Counted from the first letter of the stretch, positions 23,831 to 32,207 are shown. The stretch is 64,000 nucleotides of DNA from Butyricimonas paravirosa (GCF_032878955.1 NZ_CP043839.1:5270001-5334000), one strand, 5' to 3'. Notes: generated by a model from the sequence alone, not told the origin. A program made the numbers and translations.

Positions 23831-24379
23831 ATGATAACAAAGAATAAGTTTGTAACCGTGAGTTACGAGTTGAGAACGGCAGCGGATGCAGAACCCATTG
23901 AGATAGCTGACGAGAAAACTCCCTTGGAGTTTATTTGCGGTCAAGGGCAAACGCTGGAATATTTCGAAATGAACCTGTTGAATTTGAATACGGGAAATTC
24001 TTTCGATTTTCATATCCCGTCAGCTAACGCTTACGGAGAGGTGAACGAGGACATGATTGTAGAGTTACCTAAAGATATATTCGCAGAAGTTGAGGCGGAA
24101 GAGTTGATTCCCGGAAACGTGCTGCCAATGCAGGATAGTTTGGGACGGCACCTGAACGGGACAATCGTTACCGTGGGTGACGATACGGTGACCATGGATT
24201 TCAATCACCCGATGGCCGGCAAAGATTTGTTTTTCAAGGGTAAGGTGTTGGCAGTAAGAGACGCTACTGATGAAGAATTGGAAAGCTTACATTCGCACAA
24301 ATGTGGCGGTTGCCACGGTTGTGGGTCTGATGGCGGTTGCGGTTCAGAACACTCTTGCGGTGACGGTTGCTGCCACTAA
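23831..24379 (+). CDS. SlyD-like FKBP-type peptidyl-prolyl isomerase with metal-binding tail
   Basis: The 182-residue product has the split FKBP domain of SlyD: KFVTVSYELRTAADAEPIE at the start, the TPLEFICGQGQTLEYFEMNL active-site strand, then AYGEVNEDMIVELPKDIF leading into the insert-in-flap chaperone domain, and closing with KDLFFKGKVLAVRDATDEEL. The last 30 residues are packed with Cys, His and Gly (CGGCHGCG, CGSEHSCGDGCCH), a nickel/zinc-binding tail like that of E. coli SlyD. It speeds proline isomerisation and shields folding proteins; the tail may help deliver metal to metalloenzymes. The gene has its own promoter. Confidence 0.93.
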   Translation: MITKNKFVTVSYELRTAADAEPIEIADEKTPLEFICGQGQTLEYFEMNLLNLNTGNSFDFHIPSANAYGEVNEDMIVELPKDIFAEVEAEELIPGNVLPMQDSLGRHLNGTIVTVGDDTVTMDFNHPMAGKDLFFKGKVLAVRDATDEELESLHSHKCGGCHGCGSDGGCGSEHSCGDGCCH

Positions 24380-24382
24380 TTA

Positions 24383-24536
24383 ATTGAAAATGAAAAATTG
24401 AAAATGGAAAATTGGGATGATCAAGTCTTGGTTTTCCATTTTTTATACAGACCAAAAGTTTAATCCATGTTGATCTTTGAATATTGAAGTGTTGTTTTCC
24501 TTCATTTTCAATTTTCAATTTTCAATTTTCAATTGT
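24383..24536. repeat. A/T-rich direct and inverted repeats of AATTGAAAATTG words
   Basis: Runs of AATTGAAAATGAAAAATTG at about 24380-24411 are mirrored by TCAATTTTCAATTTTCAATT at about 24505-24534, giving a long imperfect inverted repeat around a less repetitive 90-base centre. It ends one base short of the aroC start region. The same vocabulary appears at about 41625-41641 upstream of the UDP-sugar dehydrogenase gene. Confidence 0.6.
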
Positions 24537-24537
24537 T

Positions 24538-25617
24538 ATGAACACGATTGGTAAGTTATACACATTAACCTCTTTTGGTGAGTCACATGGTGAGGCGCTG
24601 GGAGGAGTGATTGATGGGTGTCCGGCGGGACTTCCCTTGTCGGTGGACGAGATTCAGTATGAGCTGGACCGAAGGAGACCGGGACAGTCTTCCGTGACTA
24701 CTTCGAGGACGGAAGAGGACCGAGTGGAAATTCTTTCAGGAGTATTCGAAGGGGTGACTACAGGGACTCCTATTGGTTTTATCGTGCGGAATAAGGATCA
24801 GCGGAGTCGGGATTATGACGAGATAAAAGATTTATTCCGTCCGTCTCATGCCGATTACACGATGCAGGCGAAATATGGTATCCGGGATTACCGGGGCGGG
24901 GGACGTTCGTCAGCCCGGGAACACGTGGTTCGTGTGGTGGGGGGAGCTGTGGCTCGTCAGATTTTGAAAAGATTGGGTATTTTCGTTCATGGTTACACGT
25001 CTCAGGTGGGGCCGATCGTGTTGAATAAAACTTATCACGAGCTAAATTTGGAGGAAACGGATGCCAATGTGGTACGTTGTCCTGATTCGGTGGTAGCGGG
25101 GGAAATGGAATTGTTTATCCGAAAAGTGCAGGAGGAACAGGATAGTGTGGGTGGGGTCGTGAGTTGTGTTATCCGGGGAGTTCCCGTGGGAGTGGGAGAA
25201 CCCGTGTTTGATCGTTTTCAGGCCCGGTTGGGATATTACATGATGGGGATTAATGCGGCAAAAGGTTTCGAGTATGGCGAGGGATTCCATGCTGCAAGTA
25301 TGCGGGGGAGTGAGCATAATGATGCTTTCATGATGAGAAACGGGCAAGTGAGGACCTTGACAAATCATGCCGGGGGAGTTCTGGGAGGAATCACTAGCGG
25401 GGAAGATATTTATTTCCGGGTTGCTTTTAAGCCCGTGGCAACGATCGGGCAGGAGCAACAAACCGTGAATTGTTTCGGAAAAGAGGTGACTTTCATAGCC
25501 CGGGGACGTCATGACCCATGCGTGGTGCCTCGTGCGGTTCCCGTGGTGGAGGCGATGGCTGCCATGCTGGTATTGGATATGATGCTGGAGGCCGGGAAAG
25601 TACCCTCTCGGGTATGA
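24538..25617 (+). CDS. aroC: Chorismate synthase
   Basis: This 359-residue enzyme makes chorismate from EPSP with reduced FMN, the last shikimate step leading to aromatic amino acids and folate. It has the family signatures LTSFGESHGEALGGVIDGCP, ELDRRRPGQSSVTTSR, DYRGGGRSSAREHVVRVVGG and HAGGVLGGITSGEDIYFRVA. An upstream extension of 18 codons is open in frame but is made entirely of the repeat TTTTCAATTT and yields a meaningless phrase, so the ATG at 24538 is the start. It is not clustered with other shikimate genes. Confidence 0.97.
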   Translation: MNTIGKLYTLTSFGESHGEALGGVIDGCPAGLPLSVDEIQYELDRRRPGQSSVTTSRTEEDRVEILSGVFEGVTTGTPIGFIVRNKDQRSRDYDEIKDLFRPSHADYTMQAKYGIRDYRGGGRSSAREHVVRVVGGAVARQILKRLGIFVHGYTSQVGPIVLNKTYHELNLEETDANVVRCPDSVVAGEMELFIRKVQEEQDSVGGVVSCVIRGVPVGVGEPVFDRFQARLGYYMMGINAAKGFEYGEGFHAASMRGSEHNDAFMMRNGQVRTLTNHAGGVLGGITSGEDIYFRVAFKPVATIGQEQQTVNCFGKEVTFIARGRHDPCVVPRAVPVVEAMAAMLVLDMMLEAGKVPSRV

Positions 25618-25646
25618 AAGAAGTAAATATTTTTTTGACAATAAGC

Positions 25647-25677
25647 TTGTTTAGGATGATATTCTTTATTAATTTTG
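25647..25677 (+). promoter_or_regulatory. Promoter of the small protein gene at 25700
   Basis: TTG at 25647-25649 and TAATTTTG at 25670-25677 are 20 bases apart, fitting the Bacteroidota consensus. The ATG at 25700 lies 22 bases downstream. Confidence 0.65.
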
Positions 25678-25699
25678 TTGGAAATTAAATATCAGTGTT

Positions 25700-25990
25700 A
25701 TGGCAAGTATTAGAAGATTGAAGAAAGATGTTGATTATTTGACTTTCGCGGTAATCGCCGATTGTATGAATTACAATTCTAGCGTGGGGAAGAGTGAGCC
25801 GGAAGTTGTTAACATCGTGAAAAAGATGGTTGAATATAGAAATGAAACGAGAAGTAAAATTTCTGCTCGTAAATCATTTAACGATAAGAAAGAAGCTAGA
25901 TCTTATTATAAAGGAATATCTATCGATCTATTGAAAACAGTAGACGGAGAATTTACCCGTTTGAGCGAGTTGGTAAAACAGAACGCTTAA
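25700..25990 (+). CDS. Conserved small helical protein of unknown function
   Basis: I do not know the function of this 96-residue basic protein, which starts MASIRRLKKDVDYLTFAVIA and continues with a long charged helix (about 40-70) and a C-terminal helix ending in a short QNA. Proteins with the same 'MASIRRLKKD' start occur across Bacteroidales from memory, so it looks like a conserved small cytosolic protein. It has its own promoter (25647-25677) and a strong terminator right after (26014-26043). The Lys/Arg-rich N-terminus could fit nucleic acid or ribosome contact, but nothing proves it. Confidence 0.75.
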   Translation: MASIRRLKKDVDYLTFAVIADCMNYNSSVGKSEPEVVNIVKKMVEYRNETRSKISARKSFNDKKEARSYYKGISIDLLKTVDGEFTRLSELVKQNA

Positions 25991-26013
25991 ATGATGATTG
26001 CCCCCAAATGTTT

Positions 26014-26043
26014 GAGCTACCACGTTCTGTGGTAGCTCTTTTT
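26014..26043 (+). terminator. Terminator of the small protein gene, abutting the next start codon
   Basis: GAGCTACCAC at 26014-26023 pairs perfectly with GTGGTAGCTC at 26029-26038, followed by TTTTT at 26039-26043. The next gene's first ATG is at 26045, so the T-run runs into its start. Confidence 0.9.
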
Positions 26044-26044
26044 G

Positions 26045-26758
26045 ATGATGAACGACGAGATTGTATTACCGGGAATCGGCAAGATAAAGGTGAGACGGGG
26101 AAAGAATATCCGTTTCCTCTCGGTGCGAATGGCACCGGGTAGAGGCATGTGGGTAAACGTTCCTTTCGGGGTAAGCGGACGGCAGGTAGAAGAATTCGTG
26201 GATACACAACGGGACTGGATAGTGCAGAATTTGGCGAAGATCAAAGTTTACGAAAAAGACACGGGGGTGGGGTTAGGTATGGATTCCGAGGTGAAGACGA
26301 AGTTCCACGTGCTGAAAGTGCTTGCTTGTGATGAACTGCGTCCATACTATAAGATCGAGGGGAAGGAAATCCGTCTGTATATTCCCCGTGGTACGGCATA
26401 CTCGAGAATTGCTCCCTACGTGGAGAATTTTTTGGTAGAGATTTATCGTATGGAGAGTAAGCGTTACTTGCCGGGACGCGTAAGGGAACTGGCTGGGCAG
26501 TTTGGTTTCCGTTACCGGGCATTGTCTTTTCGGAATAATATATCGAACTGGGGGAGTTGTTCGGCAGATGATAATATCAGCTTGAACGTGAAATTGATGA
26601 AATTGCCGGATGAGATTATTGATTACGTGATTCTGCACGAGTTATGTCATACGGTTGAAAAGAATCATTCCAGTAATTTTTGGGCGTTGATGGAAAAAGT
26701 GTGTCCCGGGTGTATGCAATTGCGTCGTAGGTTACGTCAGTATAATACCAGAGTTTGA
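26045..26758 (+). CDS. YgjP-like metallopeptidase-fold protein (DUF45/M48-type)
   Basis: The 237-residue product has the zinc site HELCHTVEKNHSSNFWALME (HExxH at about residue 199) near its C-terminus, preceded by 'NWGSCSADDNISLN', the family's WGSC signature, and an N-terminal beta-rich domain with 'GIGKIKVRRGKNIRFLSVRM'. YgjP/DUF45 proteins are predicted metal-dependent hydrolases, often linked to DNA processing such as restriction systems, but also found alone, as here. The start codon (26045 or 26048) follows directly after the T-run of the upstream terminator with no room for a ribosome binding site, so expression may depend on read-through or an internal start. Confidence 0.88.
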   Translation: MMNDEIVLPGIGKIKVRRGKNIRFLSVRMAPGRGMWVNVPFGVSGRQVEEFVDTQRDWIVQNLAKIKVYEKDTGVGLGMDSEVKTKFHVLKVLACDELRPYYKIEGKEIRLYIPRGTAYSRIAPYVENFLVEIYRMESKRYLPGRVRELAGQFGFRYRALSFRNNISNWGSCSADDNISLNVKLMKLPDEIIDYVILHELCHTVEKNHSSNFWALMEKVCPGCMQLRRRLRQYNTRV

Positions 26759-26967
26759 ACGGTATTTTTTCTTCACGGCTTGCTAGCCAGAACGTGAGAA
26801 TGAACACGATTCCCAACATAAATAATAACATTTCGACTCTTTTCATGATGTAAGTTTTAATATACGTTTTATGCTGAAATGTGGCCAAATGTTACGTTCT
26901 CGGGCGTTTTTTATTGATTTATTTGTAAATGTTGGGAAAAGAGGAATCCAGCTTGAGGTTTATTCGT

Positions 26968-26975
26968 TATATTTG
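26968..26975 (+). promoter_or_regulatory. Promoter -7 box of the Nudix-macro gene pair
   Basis: TATATTTG at 26968-26975 is a perfect TAnnTTTG element. The ATG at 27004 is 28 bases downstream; no well-placed -33 box is seen. Confidence 0.6.
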
Positions 26976-27003
26976 GTAGTTATTTCTTAAATAAGTGAAG
27001 ACA

Positions 27004-27540
27004 ATGGAAGGACAATATTGTTATCAATACCCTCGTCCGGCGGTGACCACGGATTGCGTGATCTTCGGGTTTGATGGAGAGATATTGAAGGTGTTATTGG
27101 TAGAACGGGGTGGCGAACCCTATAAAGGTTGCTGGGCATTTCCGGGTGGGTTCTTGAATATGGACGAGACGACGGATGAATGCGCCGTGCGAGAATTGGA
27201 GGAAGAAACGGGCTTGAGAGATGTGTTTGTAGAGCAATTACAGGCTTTCTCCGATGTAGATCGAGATCCCCGGGGACGGACAATTACGGTGGCTTATTAT
27301 GCTTTGGTGAATCCCGTGGGAATAAACGTGGCCGGATATGACGATGCGGCAGATGCTCGATGGTTTACCTTGTCGGATATGCCTTCTCTGGCTTTTGATC
27401 ATGAACACGTGTTGCAGGTGGCATTACATCGTCTGGCATTAAAGGTTTATTTACAATTGAACGAGATCGAGGAACTAGATGAACATTTTAAGGGATTTGA
27501 CTTGAAGCGTTTGCAGGATCTGATTCCTGATAAATTATAG
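27004..27540 (+). CDS. Nudix hydrolase
   Basis: The 178-residue product has a complete Nudix box, GGFLNMDETTDECAVRELEEETGL split as GGFL...E...REL..EET, at about residues 48-71, and the beta strands 'VIFGFDGEILKVLLVERGGE' before it. It hydrolyses a nucleoside diphosphate linked to another group. The C-terminal helical part ('HVLQVALHRLALKVYLQLNE') resembles the NrtR/ADP-ribose pyrophosphatase-like group, but that group has a DNA-binding winged helix not clearly present here. A GTG at 26995 would add three residues. The macro-domain gene starts 6 bases downstream, so both could clear ADP-ribose derivatives; this is inference. Confidence 0.9.
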   Translation: MEGQYCYQYPRPAVTTDCVIFGFDGEILKVLLVERGGEPYKGCWAFPGGFLNMDETTDECAVRELEEETGLRDVFVEQLQAFSDVDRDPRGRTITVAYYALVNPVGINVAGYDDAADARWFTLSDMPSLAFDHEHVLQVALHRLALKVYLQLNEIEELDEHFKGFDLKRLQDLIPDKL

Positions 27541-27545
27541 AATAT

Positions 27546-28052
27546 ATGGATAGATTGGAAATCGTTGAGGCGGATATTACCACGTTGGACGTGGATGCAA
27601 TCGTGAATGCGGCGAATACTTCCTTGCTGGGAGGTGGAGGAGTTGATGGAGCTATTCACCGAGCTGCCGGCAAAGAGTTGTTGGCGGAATGCCGGATGTT
27701 GAACGGATGCCGGACCGGGGAAGCGAAAATTACAAAAGGGTATAATCTGAAAGCTCGTCACGTGATTCACACGGTAGGACCGGTTTATTCTAACGGGCGA
27801 CAGGGGGAACCGGAGTTGCTGGCGGCATGTTACCGGAATAGTCTTGTCTTGGCCGTGGAGAACGGTTTGAAAACCATCGCTTTTCCTCTGATCAGTACGG
27901 GTGTGTATGGTTATCCGTTGGAGGAGGCAACCCCGATTGCTTTGCGTGAGATCAAGGCCTTCTTGGAGACACATCCGGATTTTGAGCGGGTGATTGTTGC
28001 TTGTTTTAGTCGTAAGGCTTATGATTTGTATATGCAATTGACAATGGAATAA
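27546..28052 (+). CDS. Macro-domain protein (ADP-ribose / O-acetyl-ADP-ribose hydrolase type)
   Basis: The 168-residue product is a single macro domain: DAIVNAANTSLLGGGGVDGA at residues 17-36 binds the ADP-ribose distal ribose, 'IHRAAGKELLAEC' follows, then GEAKITKGYNLKARHVIHTV and FPLISTGVYGYPLEEATPIA line the pyrophosphate loop. It matches the YmdB/MacroD-type deacetylases, which remove ADP-ribose from proteins or O-acetyl-ADP-ribose. It starts 6 bases after the Nudix gene and is probably co-transcribed, forming a small ADP-ribose processing unit. No ADP-ribosyltransferase or toxin is seen next to it. Confidence 0.95.
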   Translation: MDRLEIVEADITTLDVDAIVNAANTSLLGGGGVDGAIHRAAGKELLAECRMLNGCRTGEAKITKGYNLKARHVIHTVGPVYSNGRQGEPELLAACYRNSLVLAVENGLKTIAFPLISTGVYGYPLEEATPIALREIKAFLETHPDFERVIVACFSRKAYDLYMQLTME

Positions 28053-28164
28053 TGACAATAATTTGTAACCTTTAAGCCTGTTGACCTTAACAAAACGAAT
28101 GTTTGTTGGGAAATTAATTTATAAACAGTAATTTTGTCTGGAAGATTTATAAAAAACAGATATT

Positions 28165-29244
28165 ATGCAAGAGATAGTAAAAGAGATACGTGACGTTTTG
28201 TCGGAAGTGAAATATCCCGGCACTTCGAAGAGTATCGTTGCGCTGGATATGGTGCAGAATATAAAGGCTGAGGACGGTAAGGTGGATTTCCGCTTGGTAT
28301 TCCAAAAGTCCAATGACCCGTTCGTGGGAGCGGTGAGAAAGAAATGTGAATCTCTGTTGAAAGAGAAATTAGGATATACAACCGTGGAGATTGAAACCGT
28401 GTTCGTACATGACTTGGAGAAACCTTTGGCCTTGGAGAAGGTGAAACATATTGTTGCTGTATCTTCGGGTAAAGGAGGAGTTGGTAAATCAACGGTAGCT
28501 TCAAACTTGGCGGTAGCTTTGGCTAAATTGGGGTATAAAGTCGGGTTGGTGGATGCTGATATTTATGGACCTTCCATGCCGAAAATGTTCGGGTGTGAGG
28601 ATGCCAGTCCTTACATGGTAGAAGTGGGTGGTAAGGAGTTGATCGAGCCGGTTGTGAAGTATGGGGTGAAGTTGTTGTCGATCGGTTTCTTCGTGGACCC
28701 CGATTCTGCCACCGTATGGAGAGGACCAATGGCTTCCAATGCTTTAAAACAGATGGTTGAAGGCGGTTTCTGGGACGAACTGGACTTTATGCTGATCGAC
28801 CTTCCTCCGGGAACAAGTGATATTCACTTGACTTTGGTACAAACTGTCGCTTTGAGTGGTGCAATCGTGGTTAGTACCCCACAACAGGTGGCTTTGGCTG
28901 ACGCCGTGAAGGGGATCAATATGTTTGAATCTCCGGGAATACAAGTTCCCGTGTTGGGATTGGTTGAGAATATGTCTTGGTTTACTCCTGCGGAATTGCC
29001 GAATAATAAATATTATATCTTCGGTAAAGAGGGTGCCAAGAAATTGGCTGACGAGAGGGGATTGCGTCTGTTGGGACAAATTCCAATCGTGCAGAGTATT
29101 ATGGAAGGTGGCGAGAATGGTAGCCCGGTAGCGTTGGATGAAGATAGTGTCACCGGACAGGCATTTATAGAACTGGCTCGTAACGTGGCTCACGCTGTGG
29201 ATGAAACAGGTGAGACTGCAAAACGGGTTCGGGTAACGAAATAA
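28165..29244 (+). CDS. Mrp/NBP35-family iron-sulfur carrier ATPase
   Basis: The 359-residue product starts with a MIP18/DUF59-like domain (residues 1-80, 'EIVKEIRDVLSEVKYPGTSKSIVALDM') and continues with a P-loop ATPase whose Walker A VSSGKGGVGKSTVASNLAVA (about 96-115) is of the deviant ParA/MinD type. DADIYGPSMPKMFG and 'MLIDLPPGTSDIHLTLVQT' are the Walker B region. The Cys pair that usually bridges the [4Fe-4S] cluster in this family is not obvious: after VENMSWFTPAELPNNKYYIFG there is no CxxC. Such proteins pass iron-sulfur clusters to client enzymes. It is a single gene closed by a hairpin at 29249. Confidence 0.92.
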   Translation: MQEIVKEIRDVLSEVKYPGTSKSIVALDMVQNIKAEDGKVDFRLVFQKSNDPFVGAVRKKCESLLKEKLGYTTVEIETVFVHDLEKPLALEKVKHIVAVSSGKGGVGKSTVASNLAVALAKLGYKVGLVDADIYGPSMPKMFGCEDASPYMVEVGGKELIEPVVKYGVKLLSIGFFVDPDSATVWRGPMASNALKQMVEGGFWDELDFMLIDLPPGTSDIHLTLVQTVALSGAIVVSTPQQVALADAVKGINMFESPGIQVPVLGLVENMSWFTPAELPNNKYYIFGKEGAKKLADERGLRLLGQIPIVQSIMEGGENGSPVALDEDSVTGQAFIELARNVAHAVDETGETAKRVRVTK

Positions 29245-29248
29245 TGGA

Positions 29249-29274
29249 GAAAGGGGCTTGAAAAAGCCCCTTTC
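29249..29274 (+). terminator. Hairpin after the Mrp ATPase gene
   Basis: GAAAGGGGCTT at 29249-29259 pairs perfectly with AAGCCCCTTTC at 29264-29274, right after the stop codon. No strong T-run follows. Confidence 0.65.
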
Positions 29275-29540
29275 AAACTCCTTCCCCCCTTCGGGGGACT
29301 CCCTAACTAATTTTAGATTTAATGATTTTAGATTTTAGATTTCCACCCACAAAATCAACGCTTCTAAATTTCCTACTTTCAACTTTTAGTTTTTATCTTT
29401 TAACTTTTATCTTTCTCTGGCAGAGGGAGAGTTGAAATACCTCCTGTCTTCGGTAAGAGTCACCAGCTCCTCCTCTGTTTATAGAGGAGGTGGCACGAAG
29501 TGACGGAGGAGTTTTTTGAAATAAAATGACTTTGGGGACA
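29275..29540. repeat. Mosaic of A/T-rich runs and C-rich/G-rich palindromes
   Basis: This 270-base convergent spacer has a CCCCCTTCGGGGG hairpin (about 29285-29297), ATTTTAGATTT words (29312-29342), ACTTTTAGTTTTTATCTTTT words (29372-29413), and a REP-like stretch at about 29415-29516: CTCCTCCTCTGTTTATAGAG with GAGGTGGCACGAAGTGACGG and GAGGAG closing it. The last phrase is a repeat type found widely in Bacteroidota genomes from memory. Confidence 0.6.
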
Positions 29541-29546
29541 CTCCCT

Positions 29547-30890
29547 TCAAACTCTTTTACACATCGCATTTATACAAATCACGGCAAATGTGATAAATTC
29601 TGCCACGGCTACCGCTAGCCAGATCCCTTTGATTCCTAACCATAATGGCAGGAGGAAGAAGCAAACCACAGGTAAAATGATCCCTCTTAAAACGGTAAAT
29701 ATCGTTGCCAACCGTGATTTTTCGATACTCATGTAATACCCGATAGCGGTGATGTTGATTCCGAAGAAAACATAGCATATCGAGAAAAAGGGAATCCCGT
29801 ACACGGCATATTTCCAAGCGTTGTTTGTATGGTCTGCGATGAATAAGGACACAATTTGTTCCCGTAGTAAAATCGTGAGAACCAGGAAAAACAAGCCTGT
29901 TGCAATCGTTGCTATCAATGCCAATCGGAGTGCTTGCTGTGCACGACCGTGTGCCGCACATCCGTGATTGAAACTGATAATAGGTTGGGCCGACTGGATA
30001 ATGGCATTGAAAACCATAAATATGATCGGGAAGAAGTAACACATGATACTGAATGCCGCCACTCCGTCCGTACCGAGGTAACTCACGAACACATAGTTCC
30101 CGGTCAGCATCATCACACCGATAGCTGCCTCTCCCAAGAATGCCGAGAATCCCAGACGAATGATATATCCGCTATTACGTGCCGTGAGTTGTATACTCTT
30201 CCGGCTGAACTTTAATTTGCCGAGACGGACACGAGGCGAATAACGTAATAAATATACAACCATGAGAAGGCAACCTACGATTTCACCGATACCTGTGGCC
30301 ACGGCAGCTCCCGTCAATCCCCATTTATACACGAATATAAACAGATAGTCGAGTACGATGTTGATTACCGTGGAGATCGTCATACACCACATGGCTATTT
30401 TAGGCCCGTCAATGCGGGTGAAGAAAGTAAGTACACAGAGTGCCGTCTGAAACATGGCAAAAGCGGCATAAGCAATCAGGTATTCCCGTGCCAGCTCGAT
30501 AATATCTTCGGGTGCTCCGAGGATTCGAGCCACAGATGTCGGGAAAGCCATGACAAGGATAGATACTAACGTCATGCCGATAAAAGAAACAAGCGTTGCT
30601 TGCGTGGCATTGATGTTAGCCACACGTTCTTTTCCCCGGGCCAGGTTGATCGATGCCACGATTGCCCCGCCCATACCAAACATTAATCCCATTCCGGCAG
30701 CGAACACGAATAATGGGGCGGCAATATTTACCGCGGCTAAAGCGTCGCTACCAATTCCACGACCGACGAAAACCCCGTCGGTGATCACGAATAAAGCCGA
30801 GAAAACCATACCCAGCAAGGTCGGAAATAGTTGTTTACAGAACAACTGTCCGACTTTCATTGAACCAAAATCTATACTGTCTCGTTGCAT
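29547..30890 (-). CDS. MATE-family multidrug exporter
   Basis: This 447-residue membrane protein has twelve predicted helices in two six-helix bundles. The N-terminal FCKQLFPTLLGMVFSALFVI, DGVFVGRGIGSDALAAVNIA and the later repeat GTDGVAAFSIMCYFFPIIFM plus 'QSAQPIISFNHG' are standard MATE/MepA features. It probably exports cationic drugs or metabolites using a Na+ or H+ gradient. It is a single gene converging with the Mrp gene and diverging from the membrane protein at 31016. A TACCTTTA sequence on the minus strand near 30916 could be its promoter. Confidence 0.94.
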   Translation of the reverse strand: MQRDSIDFGSMKVGQLFCKQLFPTLLGMVFSALFVITDGVFVGRGIGSDALAAVNIAAPLFVFAAGMGLMFGMGGAIVASINLARGKERVANINATQATLVSFIGMTLVSILVMAFPTSVARILGAPEDIIELAREYLIAYAAFAMFQTALCVLTFFTRIDGPKIAMWCMTISTVINIVLDYLFIFVYKWGLTGAAVATGIGEIVGCLLMVVYLLRYSPRVRLGKLKFSRKSIQLTARNSGYIIRLGFSAFLGEAAIGVMMLTGNYVFVSYLGTDGVAAFSIMCYFFPIIFMVFNAIIQSAQPIISFNHGCAAHGRAQQALRLALIATIATGLFFLVLTILLREQIVSLFIADHTNNAWKYAVYGIPFFSICYVFFGINITAIGYYMSIEKSRLATIFTVLRGIILPVVCFFLLPLWLGIKGIWLAVAVAEFITFAVICINAMCKRV

Positions 30891-30975
30891 GTATATATAA
30901 TTTTTTTAGCTCGGTAAAGGTAGGTCGAATAAAACGGAGAAAAATTAACATATGATAATTACGGATTATTTTGTG

Positions 30976-30983
30976 TACTTTTG
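30976..30983 (+). promoter_or_regulatory. Promoter -7 box for the membrane protein at 31016
   Basis: TACTTTTG at 30976-30983 fits TAnnTTTG, 32 bases before the ATG at 31016. No well-spaced -33 box is evident. Confidence 0.5.
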
Positions 30984-31015
30984 TCGTAAAATAATGAATA
31001 AAGGGAGATTTTAGA

Positions 31016-32044
31016 ATGCTGAAAAGTGCAAGTGGAAAGCAAATGTTCGGGGATATAGTTCGACGTAAACGCTATTTTTACGCCTTGTTAATGATTTTGC
31101 TAATGATTGGTGCTGCAGAACTGTTGATGGAAAGGGAAATTATCTTTCCGGAAATGGCAGCCTTGACAATCGGTATGTGGATCGTGGATAAACGGGTGTG
31201 GCAGGTGAGTCGGGCAAGTATGGTCGCTCTCATGATTTTAGGAGCTGTGACGGGTGTGTGTATTGTACGTTATTCTCCTTTCCCCTTGCTTGTAAATCTG
31301 GCGTTTGCCTTTATTTTTACCGCAGTCTGCCTCACGTTATTTCGTGCAACTTTGGTACCGCAGATTTCAGCCTGTATGTTACCTGTGTTATTGGGCACGG
31401 AAAGTTGGGTTTATCCGGTAGCTGTACTTGTTATGTCGGTTATTGTTGTTGGTGGGCAATGGGGGATGGAGAAAGTTGGATTGCGGGAGAGGGTGACTTA
31501 TACTCCCGTGATTGTCCATTGGAAGGATAGCTTGGTACGTTGGTTGTTTTTATTGGTGACAGTGATAGCGGTTGCTGCATTGGCCATCTACACGAGAAAT
31601 TTGTACTTCATTCTTCCTCCGTTGATTGTGACTTACGTGGAGTTTGCCAATTCGAAGGCCGGGTTCCGCAATCGTCCTGTACAAGTTTTATTGGTCTTGT
31701 TCACAGCGGCTGTTATTGGCGTGTTTTTTCAGATCGTGGGACATAAGTACTTGCATTTACCGGAAGTTGTAGTCGTACTCCCGATTTTTCTTTGTATGTT
31801 TTCTTTATTTGAATTTTTAGGAAAGTTCTTTGCCCCGGCAGGAGCTGTTGCCTTGATTCCGATGATCATTCCCGAAGAAGGTTTGTTTTGGTTGCCTTTG
31901 CAGGTTCTCGTGGGAGCTACGTTATTTATTGGCTTGGCGATGATCTGTTTCCAGCGTTGTCTACGCTGGCCTCGGGCACAGCTAATCGTGTGCCTGGTTC
32001 CACCTTTTATAAGGGATTTGAGGAAGAGAAATAAGAGTTTGTAA
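31016..32044 (+). CDS. Polytopic membrane protein of unknown function
   Basis: I do not recognise this 342-residue protein with confidence. It has about nine to ten hydrophobic helices; a cytosolic basic N-terminus (MLKSASGKQMFGDIVRRKRY) and a C-terminal Arg-rich tail (PFIRDLRKRNKSL). The first helices carry EREIIFPEMAALTIGMWIVD and the second half repeats the plan (FFAPAGAVALIPMIIPEEGL). The internal duplication and the 'FPEMAALT' and 'APAGAVAL' signatures are faintly similar to HPP-family membrane proteins, but that is a guess. It has its own promoter and ends inside the composite repeat at 32041. Confidence 0.7.
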   Translation: MLKSASGKQMFGDIVRRKRYFYALLMILLMIGAAELLMEREIIFPEMAALTIGMWIVDKRVWQVSRASMVALMILGAVTGVCIVRYSPFPLLVNLAFAFIFTAVCLTLFRATLVPQISACMLPVLLGTESWVYPVAVLVMSVIVVGGQWGMEKVGLRERVTYTPVIVHWKDSLVRWLFLLVTVIAVAALAIYTRNLYFILPPLIVTYVEFANSKAGFRNRPVQVLLVLFTAAVIGVFFQIVGHKYLHLPEVVVVLPIFLCMFSLFEFLGKFFAPAGAVALIPMIIPEEGLFWLPLQVLVGATLFIGLAMICFQRCLRWPRAQLIVCLVPPFIRDLRKRNKSL

Positions 32045-32185
32045 AGTTCATAAGGTTCATAAAGTTTATAAGGTCCGTGAACTCCTGAGGGGAGCTTTAC
32101 CAACGGCAGCTAGTGCTGCCGTTAAACACAGTCCGAAGGACACCTGTCACTTTGGACTTTATGAACCTTATAAACTTTATGAACT
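32041..32185. repeat. Composite intergenic repeat, copy A
   Basis: The outer arms GTTCATAAAGTTTATAAGG (about 32055-32073) and CCTTATAAACTTTATGAAC (about 32166-32184) are perfect inverted repeats, preceded by an extra GTTCATAAG unit. Inside are CTGAGGGGAGCTTT and the hairpin AACGGCAGC-TAGT-GCTGCCGTT (about 32102-32123), then AGTCC...GGACT. A related element with the same order lies at 35759-35932. Both sit between convergent genes. Confidence 0.7.
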
Positions 32186-32206
32186 AAAAGGGCTTTTCGC
32201 CCTTTA
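32186..32206 (-). terminator. Terminator of tpiA
   Basis: AAAAGGGC at 32186-32193 pairs with GCCCTTT at 32199-32205 around TTTTC. On the minus strand the stem follows the tpiA stop after two bases and is A/T-flanked. Confidence 0.75.
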
Positions 32207-32207
32207 T

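Noticed and set aside
26616..26846. Minus-strand frame of 76 codons starting MKRVEMLLFMLGIVFILTFW
   Set aside because: The first part looks like a small membrane protein and lies in a spacer, but about 60 percent of the frame is antisense to the conserved HExxH region of the YgjP-like gene and no promoter was seen. I judged it more likely to be chance.
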